Origin: Endocalyx cinctus
Taxonomy: Eukaryota; Ascomycota; Sordariomycetes; Amphisphaeriales; Apiosporaceae
Direction: 5' to 3'
Assembly (NCBI GenBank): GCA_001600455.1
Contig: BCKC01000002.1
Span: 4,230,171 to 4,294,170, forward strand
Length of the DNA: 64,000 bases
The position numbers and the translations under genes were made by a program. Position 1 is the first letter of the stretch, and every line of letters begins with the position of its first letter. The notes under the pieces are model-generated. The model was not told the DNA's origin. It did no database searches and saw only the letters and a list, made by a program, of their open reading frames with translations. Of this stretch, positions 40,953-57,156 are shown one piece after another.

Positions 40953-42702
40953 ACGTGTTGATCGTTCTGCAAAGCCAATCTTATTTGACTTTCGATAACG
41001 TAGCGAAGACCATAGTCGTACTTTGAGTGGATGACGAGATATATTTAAACTCGATTGGTCAATCGGGATATTCTGATGAAAGCGTGGTAAATGGGCTGTT
41101 ACGGCGATGTTGGTGCGAGGCTTGTTTTTTTTTTGTTTCGTAGGCGTACTACGGCGTAACGTACGATATGGTTGAAGTTTGGGGTTGGTGATGGTGATGT
41201 TCAACATGGAATAACAGGATTAACTAGGAGCAAACATGGCTGACATGGTTGTATGGATGGTTGGTGGGTTGGTGGGTTGGTTAGGTTATTTTTTTCGAGC
41301 ATGCATTGTACGTGTACGGTGCGGATGGAGTTTTGTGGCCGGGGATTTGAAAATAAAAGCCTGCCTTGAGAGGCTTTCTTTTGATTACAACTACAATAGT
41401 AGCCTACCTAGTCATACCTTTTTTTGCTGTATCGTTCTACAAAACCATCGAAACAAAACACAGGGGTGGAGGGAGGGAGTGGAAAAATAACAAAACCAGA
41501 ACCAAAAAAACCAGTCTGCGTAATATCAAATGAAATATTCTGTATCCACTCTGTCGCTTTACCTTTGTTAAGCACTACTGTATGATAGGGATACTGTCTA
41601 AACGTCTGACCGTCTATCTGAGATGCAAGAATAATGGGAAAATAATGTATCTAGTACTTAGGTGCAGGAGATATATGCAGATGATGTTATTGCTCCAATT
41701 CCAAATCATACAACAGGTCTCAACCAGCTGCCATTGTTCCAATCCGTATACCTCTTATTAGGTACTTAAGTACTAAGTCTGCCGAGTAAGGTACCTAGGT
41801 GCTAAGTACATAATGTACTTTACTATAGCGTACTTACACGTAGGCAGGTAGGTGTATGATTTATATCTCTCAAAACTGGTCCGCGGCTCAAATCCATCAT
41901 TCATGGATGCCTCTTGGCAAATACTTCTTAGCAGATCATTGCTTTTCCTTACGTTATGAACTCTGACCGATATTTATCTGGTAGCCTACATTAGTAGAAG
42001 CCTAGCAGCCTAGGTTGTATGTACGGAATAATACACACAGAGATCCCCCGTACACTATTTAACATTTTAATTCTAGAACAGTGCAGATTGACTTCATCTT
42101 TACACTATGCTTAAATAGTCTACCCGCCTCCCGTTTTGAACTTATCGTGAAATAAGATTTCCTAGTTAATTAACGGACTTCTAACGGCTCGTAAGGACTA
42201 AAAATAATTATTAACGATTGGATCCACCTCATATACTATCTACGTGTATGTATTATAGCTCCTAACTCCTTTTTTTTTTTTTTCTTATTCTCTTTCTCCT
42301 ATAAATCTAGTAGATCTCTTCGGCATATGCATTTCTTTTAAGCTATCACGAACAACGCAGACAGAGAGAGGAGAGATCATCTACAGAGTCAGAGAGGGTG
42401 CCACCTACAGATATCATCTACCCCGGTTTTATATGCATGCTCTCTCTCATGTTCCCTCCCCACAGTTTACGCCTCAACCTATTAGTTATAGCAGTAGCGT
42501 TTTTACCTCCCCCCTTGCCCGCAAATTTCCTTAGATTACGGAGTAGAGATGATCTAATAAATAAGTAGAAAAATAAAATAAAAAAATAAAACTATAACCG
42601 ACTCATCTCAGATTTAACATACTTTTTTTTTCTTTTCTTTTTTTTTTTTTTTTTTTCCATCCTTATCATTTCTAATTTTATATTACATGAAACCTTAGGA
42701 AA
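40953..42702. other. Intergenic AT-rich region
   Basis: 1.75 kb with no supported gene. It contains poly-T runs (for example 42639-42657) and CCTAGG-containing motifs near 41791. Confidence 0.4.
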
Positions 42703-44838
42703 ATGGACGATTATCTCTTCAATTTTCACGTCAGAAAATGTACTTCGGTTTCTGAGAAAACAAGCTATGTCGAAATATTGAACTATTCGGTAGGTGGAAC
42801 TGTAGCTCCCGCCAAGCTGATGAGCTGCGCCTCCTCTCAATTGAATACAAGAAAGAAAAGGACCCGACTAACTTTTATCAACTAATAGGATGAAACTTAT
42901 AACATATGTGAAGAGCATCCTTTAACTGACGATGAGTTTGAAAACTTTCTTCACCGACGGGTAAGATTATCTTCAAGCTTCTTGTTCTCCGCTTATATGC
43001 GTCTGTTTTATAAAACATTGGCGGGTCCTTCAGCTAGAAAAAGAACCTCGCTCGACACGATCCGCCATCGTAGACGGTCTTGTTTAACCTATGAAAAGTT
43101 GGACTAAGCATTTCAACTCGCCATAACTTCAGATATTAAGTTTTTATACATTGAACTAATAATGTATTATCAATATCCAGGGCGCATTTTCCCCGCAAAG
43201 GTTTCATCAGAAGATGAGCGATGATGTGAAGTTGCTGAGTGGTATCCGTCTTATGTGAGTGGTAGTTCTAGCTCTTGAGCCTATGATCCAAGAGATTAAC
43301 AAATAGTTCAGAGTTCAGAAGAATGCCGAAAACCCGAACACTTTCACGCCTCGCTACATCTCGTTGCCGCAAGAGTCCTATATCTCTATGGTGAGGACAT
43401 TGCATCTACCTTTCCGTGCCATCGAGGGTGGTAGTCTTGTCGGGCCCTTCTTTTGGTCCGCTTATGACCACAACGAGGATGACCGTCATTTGCGTTAGTT
43501 TTCCTGCACCCAAGTACGATACGCTATGCTAGGCATAGGTTGTCTCAACGTAAAGGCATGCTAACTCACCGCCAGAGATGATCTTCCGCAAATCTGATGT
43601 TCGTAAGAAGGGACTAACTCGTGGCTGGGAAATCATGCTGTCTTATTCATTTAACACCGGCATCACGACTGGCTACGTGAAGGGAACTAAGTCATCGGAT
43701 ATCGAGGAAGCCCTTGTACACTTGAAAGATTGTGCAGGTCAAGTAGAACATCCTCTTCTTCTGCCCATCATCATCTTGTCGCACGACCTGTCGGAAAAGA
43801 GCGATATTCGGCAACGCGAGGCCCGAGATTGGCTGAGAAAGCTTGAACATGCTATTACGTTGCGTAACGAGATTGAAGAAAAAGAATCTTATACCGACTT
43901 TGATGTGGACGGTATCAACCGAGACCTGGTCGAATGTCACTCACGAGTACTGTGGAAACGACCGCAGGCATATCAAGACATAATTAAGGAGATGAATGTG
44001 GCTGCCGACAAGTACATTCAGTGCTTACATGAGGACAGAGCGACTAAAGCAAACAAGGCTCTGCATGATAGCATGTTATCGAGACTCGATTTCTACCGAA
44101 TCAAGTTAAGTGGCATGGAACATTACATCCATACGACTTTGGAAAGATTGCATATTCAACGACAAGCCGTTAGTCCTCTTTACTTTGTACCCCGCCGTTC
44201 GTTCTTATGCTAACTTGTGACGCATTAGCTCTACAACATCATGGCCCAGAAAGAGTCCAAACTGAACCTCGAGATGGCGGCTCAGCAAAGGCGGTTGGCT
44301 CACGCTAGTAAACGTGACGGTACTGCCATGAAAGCCTTGTCTCTCATTGGTGCTGTGTTTCTCCCGGGCACGTTTTTGTCTTCAGTGTTCAGTATGACAT
44401 TTTTTGACTTCAAAGTCGGTACGTTACCACCCCCTTTTTTTTTTTTTTTATGCCTGGCATCTCATTTTGTCATTCGAGCGTTCTAGCGCTACGGCCGTTT
44501 AATGACCTAACAAAAGAAAAAGCCCTAAGCATCATGTCTCCTAATACTAATTTTACGCAGGCGATGATACTGAGGTTTCGAGCGAACTTTGGATCTACTT
44601 CGTTGTCACGATACCCCTGACGCTGTTCATCGTCTTGGCGTGGTGGTTTATCGATCGCCGACGCGAGCAGCGGTACGCCGCCGAAGATGCTGATATTGAG
44701 CAGGGCATTGCTCGGATGGAGAACGAGATCCTCGCTGTCATGCGGAAGAAAACCATGAGCAAGGCGAGCACGTGGACTTCTGGCAACAATGGAACCACAT
44801 GGAATAAGACGAACGTGTTCTTTGATAAGGAGGCATAA
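42703..44838 (+). CDS. CorA-like membrane protein (fungal Mg2+ transporter-like)
   Basis: Exons: 42703-42789, 42889-42960, 43181-43254, 43312-43493, 43576-44168, 44229-44418 and 44561-44838; at least 491 residues, all phases consistent. The central soluble part shows FTPRYISLPQESYISMV, GSLVGPFFWSAYD, GWEIMLSYSF and HLKDCAGQVEHPLLLPIIIL. The C-terminal half shows the long helix ALYNIMAQKESKLNLEMAAQ, then two transmembrane helices: MKALSLIGAVFLPGTFLSSVFSMTFF and LWIYFVVTIPLTLFIVLAWWF. The usual GMN motif after the first CorA helix is not obvious (SMTFFDF is there), as in other fungal CorA-like proteins, so Mg2+ transport is unproven. The N-terminal exons are the least certain; relatives are usually longer at that end. 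Confidence 0.8.
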
Positions 44839-45234
44839 GATCGGGCGATTGAACTGGTGAGGTTACGGGGCAGAGAAGCGAGTCTTGATTGTGATTTCTT
44901 TGATTTCTTTCTCGATTTTGGGGAGCTAAAAATTACAGAAAACTATCTTCGAGCTTTATAATACGGAACCTAGGATAAACGGTCATGACGGCACGACATA
45001 TCACGACTTGCTCTTTTTCTTTTTTTCGCTCTTATTATGATGTCACGACAATACATAGGTGTATATAAAAAAAAAGGGAGGGAAAATTTTCCCTCAACAT
45101 ATAGTGATTTATAATTCAGACACATACATATTCCTGGCCACGCAGAGACTTGATATTCTCTACTGCATGTTGTTTATCGTGCACGGAGTAATGGTACAAA
45201 AGCAAACAAAAGACAGTCCAGAAAGGGGAGGAAA
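44839..45234. other. Convergent 3' spacer
   Basis: About 400 AT-rich bases between convergent genes; nothing supported. Confidence 0.4.
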
Positions 45235-46319
45235 TCATAATTTGGAACCCCGCAACTCAACCTTCCCCCTCGGCGGAAGAAGTGTGACTTCTAGGTACGG
45301 TAAGCCCAAGAACTCGTAGACGAAATGCCACTTGTCGCTTCCGAAGAAGGGCTCGCTCTTCCGCTGCTGCCCGGCGACGACCTTCGTGACCCAGAGCCAG
45401 GGCGCTCCGAACGCGCCCCTTTCGAGCGCCTGAGCCGTCGAGTTCTGGAGAGCGTCCTTCATCTCCTGAGACGCGGCGGCGGCTACGATTTCTTTGACGG
45501 ATTCCGGGGTGAATAATAGGTTTTGGCCACCCGACGATGAAGATGATGAAGAAGAAGAAAAAGAAGGAAACGAAAAATCGGAGGGGATCTCGAGAAGGAT
45601 GGACTCGAGAACTTCGGGCGTGTTGGGCGGTCGATGGACTTTCCAGAAATTGTGGAAGAGGTAGTGGAACGTGGTGAGATACGTCGTCTCTGGGTAGCGA
45701 GACTTGATGTGGTGGAGGGCGCGGAGGGGCTGGTTTTTTTTAAGATTAATAATAATAAAAGAAGTCGGCGAGTCAATGAAGTTATTGACCAAAAAAAAAA
45801 AAAAAAAGGGGGGGGGAAGCAAAAAAGAACCCACCAATTGAGTCTTTCCCGCGACGAATAAGTCGTCCGGCGGCGTGAGCTTGCCTAGACCCACGGCCCC
45901 GGTACCGCGGGGGGTCTCGTGTTTAAAGTAGGCGTTCTTGGCCGGAAGCATCCATGGCGGCTTGTTTCCCGTGGCTCCGTTGACGGCGCCGAGGAGGAAT
46001 GGGTGGACCCTATTGGGAAAAAATTTTTTGAGGGTGGGAATGATTAGTTTTTTTTTTTTTTTTTTTTTTACTTTTCTTCGAATGGAAGATGAATTTTTTG
46101 AGTAGGAGGGTTTGACTCAACTCGATATCTACCGAATGTTGTTTAAGAAGATCCCTATTCTTGAGGACTTGCATGAGAGCTACATAGCTGTACATCGACG
46201 CTATTTGTTTTTATTAATATCAATGACTTATTCTTCAAATAGTGGAAACTGATTTCATGAGGAATTATGACATAATACGTACAAAGGTCGAGATAAATCT
46301 CAACTCGGCCGGAACTCAT
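45235..46319 (-). CDS. DsbA-family thioredoxin-like protein (GST kappa / HCCA isomerase type)
   Basis: Minus-strand exons: 46283-46319, 46122-46200, 45835-46009 and 45235-45729; 261 residues, all phases closing. The start MSSGRVEIYLDLSSMYSYVALM has the beta-strand and helix of kappa-class GST, with Ser in place of the CxxC of DsbA. It continues HPFLLGAVNGATGNKPPW, then the alpha-helical insert. The C-terminal ERGAFGAPWLWVT and EPFFGSDKWHFVYEFLG are the family signature. A poly-Ser stretch (about residues 176-184) is an insertion. Intron 3 carries A17G9. Kappa GSTs and 2-hydroxychromene-2-carboxylate isomerases share this fold, so the reaction is open. It lies directly downstream of the PLP enzyme, on the same strand. 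Confidence 0.85.
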
Positions 46320-46846
46320 GATGGTGAAAGAGGTCTTTGGTATGACAGTTATATGTAAGTTCCGTCTTGTTTCTCGCTTCGCCAATGAACCGAGTTCAAT
46401 GTACTATCAGCCGGATGTAAATGACAATAGTTCAGAAAGTGGCGATGTTTCTTATATCGTTCAAGAGCGAGATTATATCTACGTTTATTCAGGGAGCATC
46501 CAGGAGTCTTTCACGAGATCGTTACACCCTGGCTACTCTGTGGATATCAGTAATCAACCTCGGCTCAGCGACGATGAAGCAGTATTCGGGAAATAAGCAT
46601 ATAAATAAGCATAGGTATTGACGATGTTAATTCTGATTGCAGCATATCTATGCACTTAGATGAAATTTGTACTGCACAGTATTTATACGTTAGATTATAT
46701 CATATTCAGCTCTTTGTCGTTTGAATGCATCCTCTGATTATTATCTCCAAATTTGATCATAATACGAGCATCTAAAATAATTAATTGACAAAATATTACG
46801 TGGCTCATAATTATCCTCATTTCAGTATCCCTCTTCTCTAAAAAAT
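46320..46846. other. Spacer between the GST-kappa gene and the PLP-enzyme gene
   Basis: About 530 bases. A 90-codon plus-strand frame starts at 46318 but has no family resemblance and overlaps the minus-strand start codon, so I treat the stretch as promoter and terminator DNA. Confidence 0.4.
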
Positions 46847-48706
<1,860 letters not shown>

Positions 48707-49028
48707 GGCTAAGAGCGTGAGGTTTTGGCTGACTAGTAAGATGACGTATATTGGTAAGTAAATTTCGAAATTCTCTTGGATAGATAAATCCAAAAAATTC
48801 TTCTTTTCAACTGTATGTTCTGCTAAGACGAACACTAAGCAGGATTCTCGAAGAGCTCTCGAGAGCTTAAGTACTCGTAAGTACCGCTATTTCATAAGGA
48901 AAAGCCGATAACCGTGAGCATTATCTGCTTGTCTTTCTCCTCGCGCAGCTATTGCTCCATTCTTAGTATCGGCTTTGTTCCGTTTGTCATATCTGGAACA
49001 TCCTATACTCTGGGGTATAACATCTGAC
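48707..49028. other. Divergent spacer
   Basis: Upstream region of the PLP-enzyme gene and of the small secreted-protein candidate. No other feature seen. Confidence 0.4.
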
Positions 49029-49373
49029 ATGCATCTCGTCTATCCACTCATCGTATCACTCATAATATCGGCTCTGCAATGTAACATAGCCCGAAGTGCA
49101 ACAAACCCCGAAGGCGCCGTCATATATTGTCTGACAGGATCCCCACAGATCATGAGAGCTGAGTGGCCGCGCGACCCCTCCGGAGTGATGGATATCAGCG
49201 TTGTTCCCGGGCAGCCACCAATGCGGCACAAGCCCGCTCAAGCATCTCAAGATTTTATGACCACAGTAAATAATACATTTAAGATCTTCGATTCTCTTCA
49301 TGCCAAGAATGCGTTGTACGGTTACTACGGTGCGTTCTATCAATATACTGTGTCTTCGGATATTAGCGAGTGA
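49029..49373 (+). CDS. Candidate small secreted protein, 114 aa
   Basis: Single exon starting MHLVYPLIVSLIISALQC, a good signal-peptide shape with likely cleavage near NIARS. The mature part holds a single Cys (IYCLTG), so no disulfide-rich effector pattern. It ends YQYTVSSDISE. I do not recognise a family. The frame lies in otherwise non-coding DNA between two minus-strand enzyme genes. It may be a chance frame, but the hydrophobic start followed by a hydrophilic body argues modestly for a real gene. Confidence 0.35.
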   Translation: MHLVYPLIVSLIISALQCNIARSATNPEGAVIYCLTGSPQIMRAEWPRDPSGVMDISVVPGQPPMRHKPAQASQDFMTTVNNTFKIFDSLHAKNALYGYYGAFYQYTVSSDISE

Positions 49374-49626
49374 CATGGTACGACCTAAGCTCTTCAGGTT
49401 CTTATGCTATTTCGAACGGCAGAAAGTTTGTGACTTACAAACTGGATTCAGTTTGTCACATATGGTAATTTACAGCCCACAATATATTGTTCTGTACTAC
49501 TGTTACCTAAAGCTCTCTTAAATTTGTACATCGTTTCACTCTGTTCCATCTCCACCCACACCCGTTCACTACTCTCTGAAACTGTTCACGGTCTGACAAT
49601 TTTGCCTGATGATTACATATTATCCA

Positions 49627-51176
49627 TCACGTGGTAAATAGTACATTAGTTCCGGATGCAGTGTTAACTGTAAGTTTGCTGCAGATTATGACGTATCAGC
49701 ATACAGTAAAGTCACATCAGGGTGCGAAAAGGGGTTTAGCTGATCTTACTTACAACACGTCTGGACGGGAGTAACTCCCAACTGGGTCAAAATCAAGCTG
49801 CATATATATCGTGATTAGAAATCTCACAGAATTCACACAGACAGTTCTCAAATCACTTACTCGAGATTCCGCTACATCGGCCATTCTCATGTCCGTGTAA
49901 ATAATTCCCTCCTTGTCCCACAAGGGTTCAGTGAGACGCCCTCCTAGAGGCCCCGCCACGAAAGAGCCGCCGTGGTTCACGATATCGTCAGGCTCCCACT
50001 TGGAACCGTCTGGCTTACGATCGTGATGGTCTGGTGTGAATGGCGGATAGTCCGAAGGGAAATCCGACACCTTGCACACGGAGTTGACCGAAACGACGAA
50101 GCAGCGGCCTTCCTTCGCGATATGCTGAATCGTCGCCGTCCATTCAGGAAGGTCATCAGCGTTCGGCGCGAGGTAGATTCTGATAAGGACTCGAAGTATT
50201 AGAAATAAGACCATTACCAAAAGTTGGGGGTCACGTCATCTACTTACTCGACACCCTGCTGATAAAGAGCCATGCGAGCTGCAGGCATGTAGTTTTCCCA
50301 ACTAACAACCCAATCAGATCAGTCATCACCAAAATGAAAAACGCTATAATAAGCTAAGAACGTAAGTACGAGTGAGGCAAACCATATCAACGTCCCAATC
50401 TTTCCTATATCAGTCTGAACGACTTCAAGTCCATCTCCGGCACCCCTGCCCCAACAGAGTCTCTCGATCGCGGTCGGAATTAACTAGGACACGTACAGCT
50501 CAACGTTAAAATCGGTTTCCGCTTTTTCTCCCCCCCCCCCTCATCGTCGATTCGGAACTCACCTTGCGATGCTTGAGCAGTATCCCACCATCTCTTCCCA
50601 CTAGTAAGGCGGTACAGTAGAGCGTGCCGCCATCCTTCTCGATGATCCCGACCTGTAAATAGACCCCATTCGACTGCGCCGCCTTCGTTATCACGTCCAC
50701 GGCGGGAGAAGGTACCGCTACGGCAGAGTCGTGGTACTTCCTATACCAAAGCCGGCCTGATAAAAAGGAAAAAAGGATAAGTTACTTTTATCATGACATG
50801 AACGTGAAAACCAACGATCAAAACCCTTAGTTGATATGGGGGCGAATCCTTACCCCGCGGCTCTCTTGCTCCGATAGTGGCGTCGAAGGCATATCGCCAC
50901 GGATACGCTGATAAGAAGGCCTCCCTTTTTTTTTTTTTTTTTTGGTCGAGAAGTCAGCAGATCTTGCGTCTAATAGGAACAAACGGGGTTCTCTTTTCTT
51001 TTTTGTCTTGGCTAGACTCACGGGAACACCACGAGGTCGGCGCCATTGGCTGCCGCTTCGGCAGTTAGTTTGGTCAACTTCTCTAGGCTCTTCTCGAGAT
51101 CGAAAGAGACTGGCGCGGCCTGAATCGCGGCCACTTTTACGCTGCGCTCAGACGGAGATTGGGATGAAGATGCCAT
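49627..51176 (-). CDS. Nitrilase (carbon-nitrogen hydrolase family)
   Basis: Hydrolyses nitriles to acids plus ammonia, or to amides, through a Glu-Lys-Cys triad. Eight minus-strand exons: 51022-51176, 50854-50924, 50563-50756, 50383-50483, 50248-50301, 49861-50179, 49754-49797 and 49627-49678; 329 residues. The catalytic Glu is in [11 protein letters not shown], the Lys in LLKHRKL and the Cys in [33 protein letters not shown] and [12 protein letters not shown] are typical of fungal nitrilases. A stop after PDVL at 49750 looks like the end, but GTAAGT overlaps it and a further 52-nt exon gives [10 protein letters not shown], the expected C-terminus. The acceptor of exon 2 follows 18 A instead of pyrimidines. 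No signal peptide; substrate (arylaceto-, aliphatic nitrile or cyanide) cannot be told. Confidence 0.88.
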
Positions 51177-53182
51177 CTCGAAGCCTACGTTTATGATCTT
51201 TAAAGTAAAAACTCATTGTTGCGGTTCCTGGTAGTTTATTTATGTTTCACAAGATGACATGACTTTTAATTACTATCAAGGTCCAGGGTAGGAAGGAACA
51301 TAATGTGGACGCGGTATTAAGATGGGCTTGTTAGTATAATAGATCTTTGGAATAACGAGGTTGTATTATATGCAATACGTGTGGAGAAGACGGGTGGCAT
51401 TTTTCCACATGCACCTTTCTTCAGATGATAATGTGCGCGGTATCCATTCTTGTTATGGATCTCCCCTTGCATAGGTCCATTCCGTGCGTACATACATACA
51501 TATACATACGTACATATTCGCCCCAGGTGTATCCTTGGGATGGGGAACGGATACGTACAGTTTCTCTGCTTACTTACCAAACGCCACCGTCACCACACCA
51601 GATCTCGGTGAGTCGGGAAGCCCATCTTTCCACCTATCCCGAATAAACCGGCGGAATGGGTGAAGAAGAAATACATCGAGTATAGAGGCAGAAAAAAAGA
51701 GGACAAAAATCGGTATCTCTCTATACAATAAGAAAAATGGAACGATCAAGTTGTATCTAGGACTTTTCTCTCCTCTTGAGTCCTTGACGGAGCTCGCCAA
51801 GCTCGTCATCACATGATGCCGAAATAAACCAACAAGGGAGGTGCGTGAGTTCTTTCTCAGTTATTCCTTGCTCTAGAGGGAAAAAAAAAAAAACATGCGA
51901 AGTCATGTATGTATGTGGTTCCCCAGAGTAGTGGGTACGACATATGGAGGTTCCGAGAGAGGGACGATCTGGTTCCGGGTACCACTTTTTTGGGAAGAAG
52001 CAAGTAAGATCACTTGCAGGAAGGAAGTAGACTAGTAGAGCAGGTATGTGGGGTGAATAACGGCATAAAGACGACCGGACAGAGTCTTTTCATTTCTTTC
52101 TTCCTTCTCGAATGCATATTGGTCGTATACAAGGAGTTTTTTTTTTTTTTACCTTGAAGCCCAGAATAATTATGAATATGGAACTATAGGGGGAGTATGA
52201 TAGAGGTAACAGAGAAGAACCTGAACCCAATTTTTTGATACTTGCGGCATTGAGTGCGCAAATCCCGAAGACAGGTGGTCAGCAAATCCCGGAGGAGGTA
52301 AGGCCAAGAAATACTTTTTTTTTTGTTCGACCCAGTGGTGAGTGTATCGTGTTTCGTCGCATTTGTTTTGGTTACCCGACCCGCGGCTTGGGCCGAGACG
52401 GGGGTGTTTGGTTGGGCGATAAGGGAGAGTGAGAGAGTAAGAGGAAAAGGGAGATGATGATGACCGCAGGAGAAAATCTCGGTCCCTCTATCATTATTGT
52501 TTCTTTATTATTATTGTTTTTTTGAGACGATCGCACGACCTCGAGAATGAACTACCGGAGATACCGAAAGTTGACCCGAAAATAAAACAGAAACAAAATA
52601 GAGGGAAAAGTTATGCAGTATGCATTTACATTCGCTCTATGTCTTCTGTCGCCCCTATGTCTTTGTCTTCTCCTCGGCTATCTAGGTCCTATGAGCGCAC
52701 ATCCCGCAACTTCGACAGTCTCGGGAAGGTTGATCTAGGTTGAAGACATGCTTTCTCTTACTCAATACTTGCTCAATTTTGGTATAGTCTAGTAAATAAA
52801 TGGGTTGAAACAAGTAGCCCGAATGATAGGAGTTCTATGATTAGGCGGAACGGAGCGATGCGATATGTGCGTATGTATATGCGGTATCTTCACCAGTTTG
52901 GTACACATATATTTTTATGTACATACATAACACATCTGTCATAAGGAGAAGTATGTGACACTGTACCTAGCTTACAGTCATTGCAACATACGCGCATTGT
53001 AGCTGTTCCCACGCCGATACTTGTGCAATATAGGAATAAACCAAATAGTTGTTCTACTAGCAGCCCTTCGCAGTTAGACCTTTTTAGCCATCGGCCCTAT
53101 ATAGATTCCACCTTTATTTTACTTATATTTTATTAAGTGTTTAGTCACTCTACTCATTCCTTGTTGCTTAGGCTCACATGCT
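51177..53182. other. Divergent 2-kb region between nitrilase and homoserine acetyltransferase genes
   Basis: AT-rich, with TACATA-type simple repeats near 51488-51512, poly-T at 52138-52150 and purine-rich tracts. It probably carries both promoters. No gene supported. Confidence 0.45.
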
Positions 53183-54991
<1,809 letters not shown>

Positions 54992-57156
54992 TGGAGAGTT
55001 AGTTGATCTTGAATAATATTTCCTCCCCCTTTATTAGCGCTATCAAATGTACTATATACGAAGAGTAACAGTATTATTATTATTTTCATATTTTCACATT
55101 TTCATTCATAGCAAATTAAACCTCACTTCCTGCTATATAGTTCAAACCCCCCCTTTTTTTTTTGTCTTTTCCCGCACTAACCCTTTTCCACTGCCATCTC
55201 ATTGCTCATCACACCTAATTATGATCCTGCTCCATAAAACACAGTACTTCTTTAATATTTGAATTTTACCAAGCTTCACGGGAGTTAATGAACATGAAAA
55301 TCCCATATAGTTCTTCTCGTTATCTCAATACCCCTGTTCATACCAACCCCTTTCCATTTTCCCTTTGAGGTAGGTTAGATAAGCCAAAACTCCGGTTCTT
55401 CAAGATAGCATCATCCGATTTATCCATAATTTCGCGTATACATCTTTTTTTTTTCTTGTTCTCCACATCCGGGGAATTGCAGTGGTCTTTCCTAGCGTCA
55501 CTAACATGCATGTCTATTTTGCCTCTTTTCTCTATTTTCTAACCCGAGCCTTCTCGGGATTTGCGCGTGCCTGACTAAAAACGCAGCTATAAGAACTAGA
55601 GTGAGTTAGCTATTCCCGTCTTATCTCAAAAATAGGCTACTCGGTGGTGAGGTCCTTACGTGGCTCAAGTCGTAGGTCGGGCGCGTTAAAGGTAAACAAA
55701 GGGAGGAAATTATTAACGATTATTCCAAACACCGGCGGAGGTAAAAAAAAAAGTAGTGAAAGAAATGGAATCATGCGTGATGCGTGACTTCACCTATCCC
55801 TTTCTTGAGTTTCTTGAGCTATCACCTTTCACCAGGGTATTCGGCGGAAAGGGGGGGAAAAAAAACTTCATTTAGACCGAAATTATTAATACGATCGAAT
55901 GATTCTTTTTTTTCGGCGGCTCGCGAAGAAAAAAAAAAAAAAGCAAAGAAAACATACTTGGCTTAGTCTTGAGAGGGATATGTTATATGTCATCTTCTAT
56001 TGCTTCTTCTCTCGCCTCCGAATAATCTAGAAAAGACCCGTCTCGCCAAATGCCGGACGGGCCCCCCGGGGTTTGGAAGTGGATACGACACTCGTTTAAT
56101 ATGACGATCAGTACATATTAATAAAGAAGATTCTCTTCAAGGGTCCTGAGTAGCATATGAATCAAATCTGAGATCTGAGATAGCTCTAGATCTCTTATTT
56201 CCATATGTGATTCATCATCTTTTAGTGCGTCGAATGTTTTTTTTTTCGGCTTCTTTTCTTTCTTTCTTTTTTTTTTCCTTACGTATATACCGAGAATTCT
56301 CCTACCTTGCCGTTTTGCAGGACTTACTCCGATATAGGGTACGAATGAAGCCTAAAGAGTAAGGTAAAGATGATTCGACCTTTTTAGATGAGCGAAAGAG
56401 ATCACCTTCCCTCTAAGGTCCATAACTTCAGGTTCCCCGGAGTTACACTGTAATACGTTGAATGTACCGTGTACGTAGTATTCTGTAAGACGTGAGCACG
56501 CCAGGGGCTCACCTATATGCACGTAAGTAATAAAATACCTAGTGCGTCCGGTATATACCCAAATCCATACACACCTATACATGTATACATGTGTACATGT
56601 GCGCACATGCGTATAACACATATGTACGTAACTCACCTGCACGTAGTGATGGGTTTTCTGTTTCTAACTGTGAAAATAAAAGAAGCTTTCGGTTCCAAGG
56701 CTAGACGTGGCGATAGCCAGCGCCGCACAATGGCGCAATCCCGCGTTAGAATGCCGTCTCGCAAAATCTTTCCCGGTTTCCGTCGGGACCGTGGAAGAGT
56801 GTTGGTTTCTGTCCTTTTCCTTGGCATCCAATGTCCGTTCGGATTTGGGCGAAAACCTCCTAAAACTTAGGGATCTGAAGCAAGAGTGAGAGAAATGAAT
56901 CAAGGGTCGAAATATCCCCCATTTCAAATCTTGAGAGATTGATAATAAGTAGTAACAGCCGTTTTGCATGTTGGTAAAGTACCTTAGGATAGATAGATAA
57001 GTAAATAAAATCTAATTAGATCTATTAAAATATCAAATTCTTTTTTGTTCGTTAGAAGCTGTCAGCATCGTTTCCCCTCTTCAAATCTGCATTATCTAAT
57101 GTCTATCACCTTTGCTTACAAGTAAAATAAATACAACAAATCATCTGCTGAGGAAA
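54992..57156. other. Intergenic region between MET2- and HOM3-type genes
   Basis: 2.2 kb. Holds A/T homopolymers, a CA/TG-rich alternating tract with several small palindromes (about 56570-56640) and a more GC-rich patch (56700-56870) open on both strands but without a family match. No gene called. Confidence 0.4.

Noticed and set aside
46318..46596. 92-codon plus-strand frame starting beside the GST-kappa start codon
   Set aside because: It overlaps the minus-strand start codon of GST-kappa, shows no domain, and two overlapping frames are open by chance.
56517..56969. Overlapping frames on both strands in a GC-richer patch
   Set aside because: Neither resembles a known protein nor has splice or start context; kept as intergenic.
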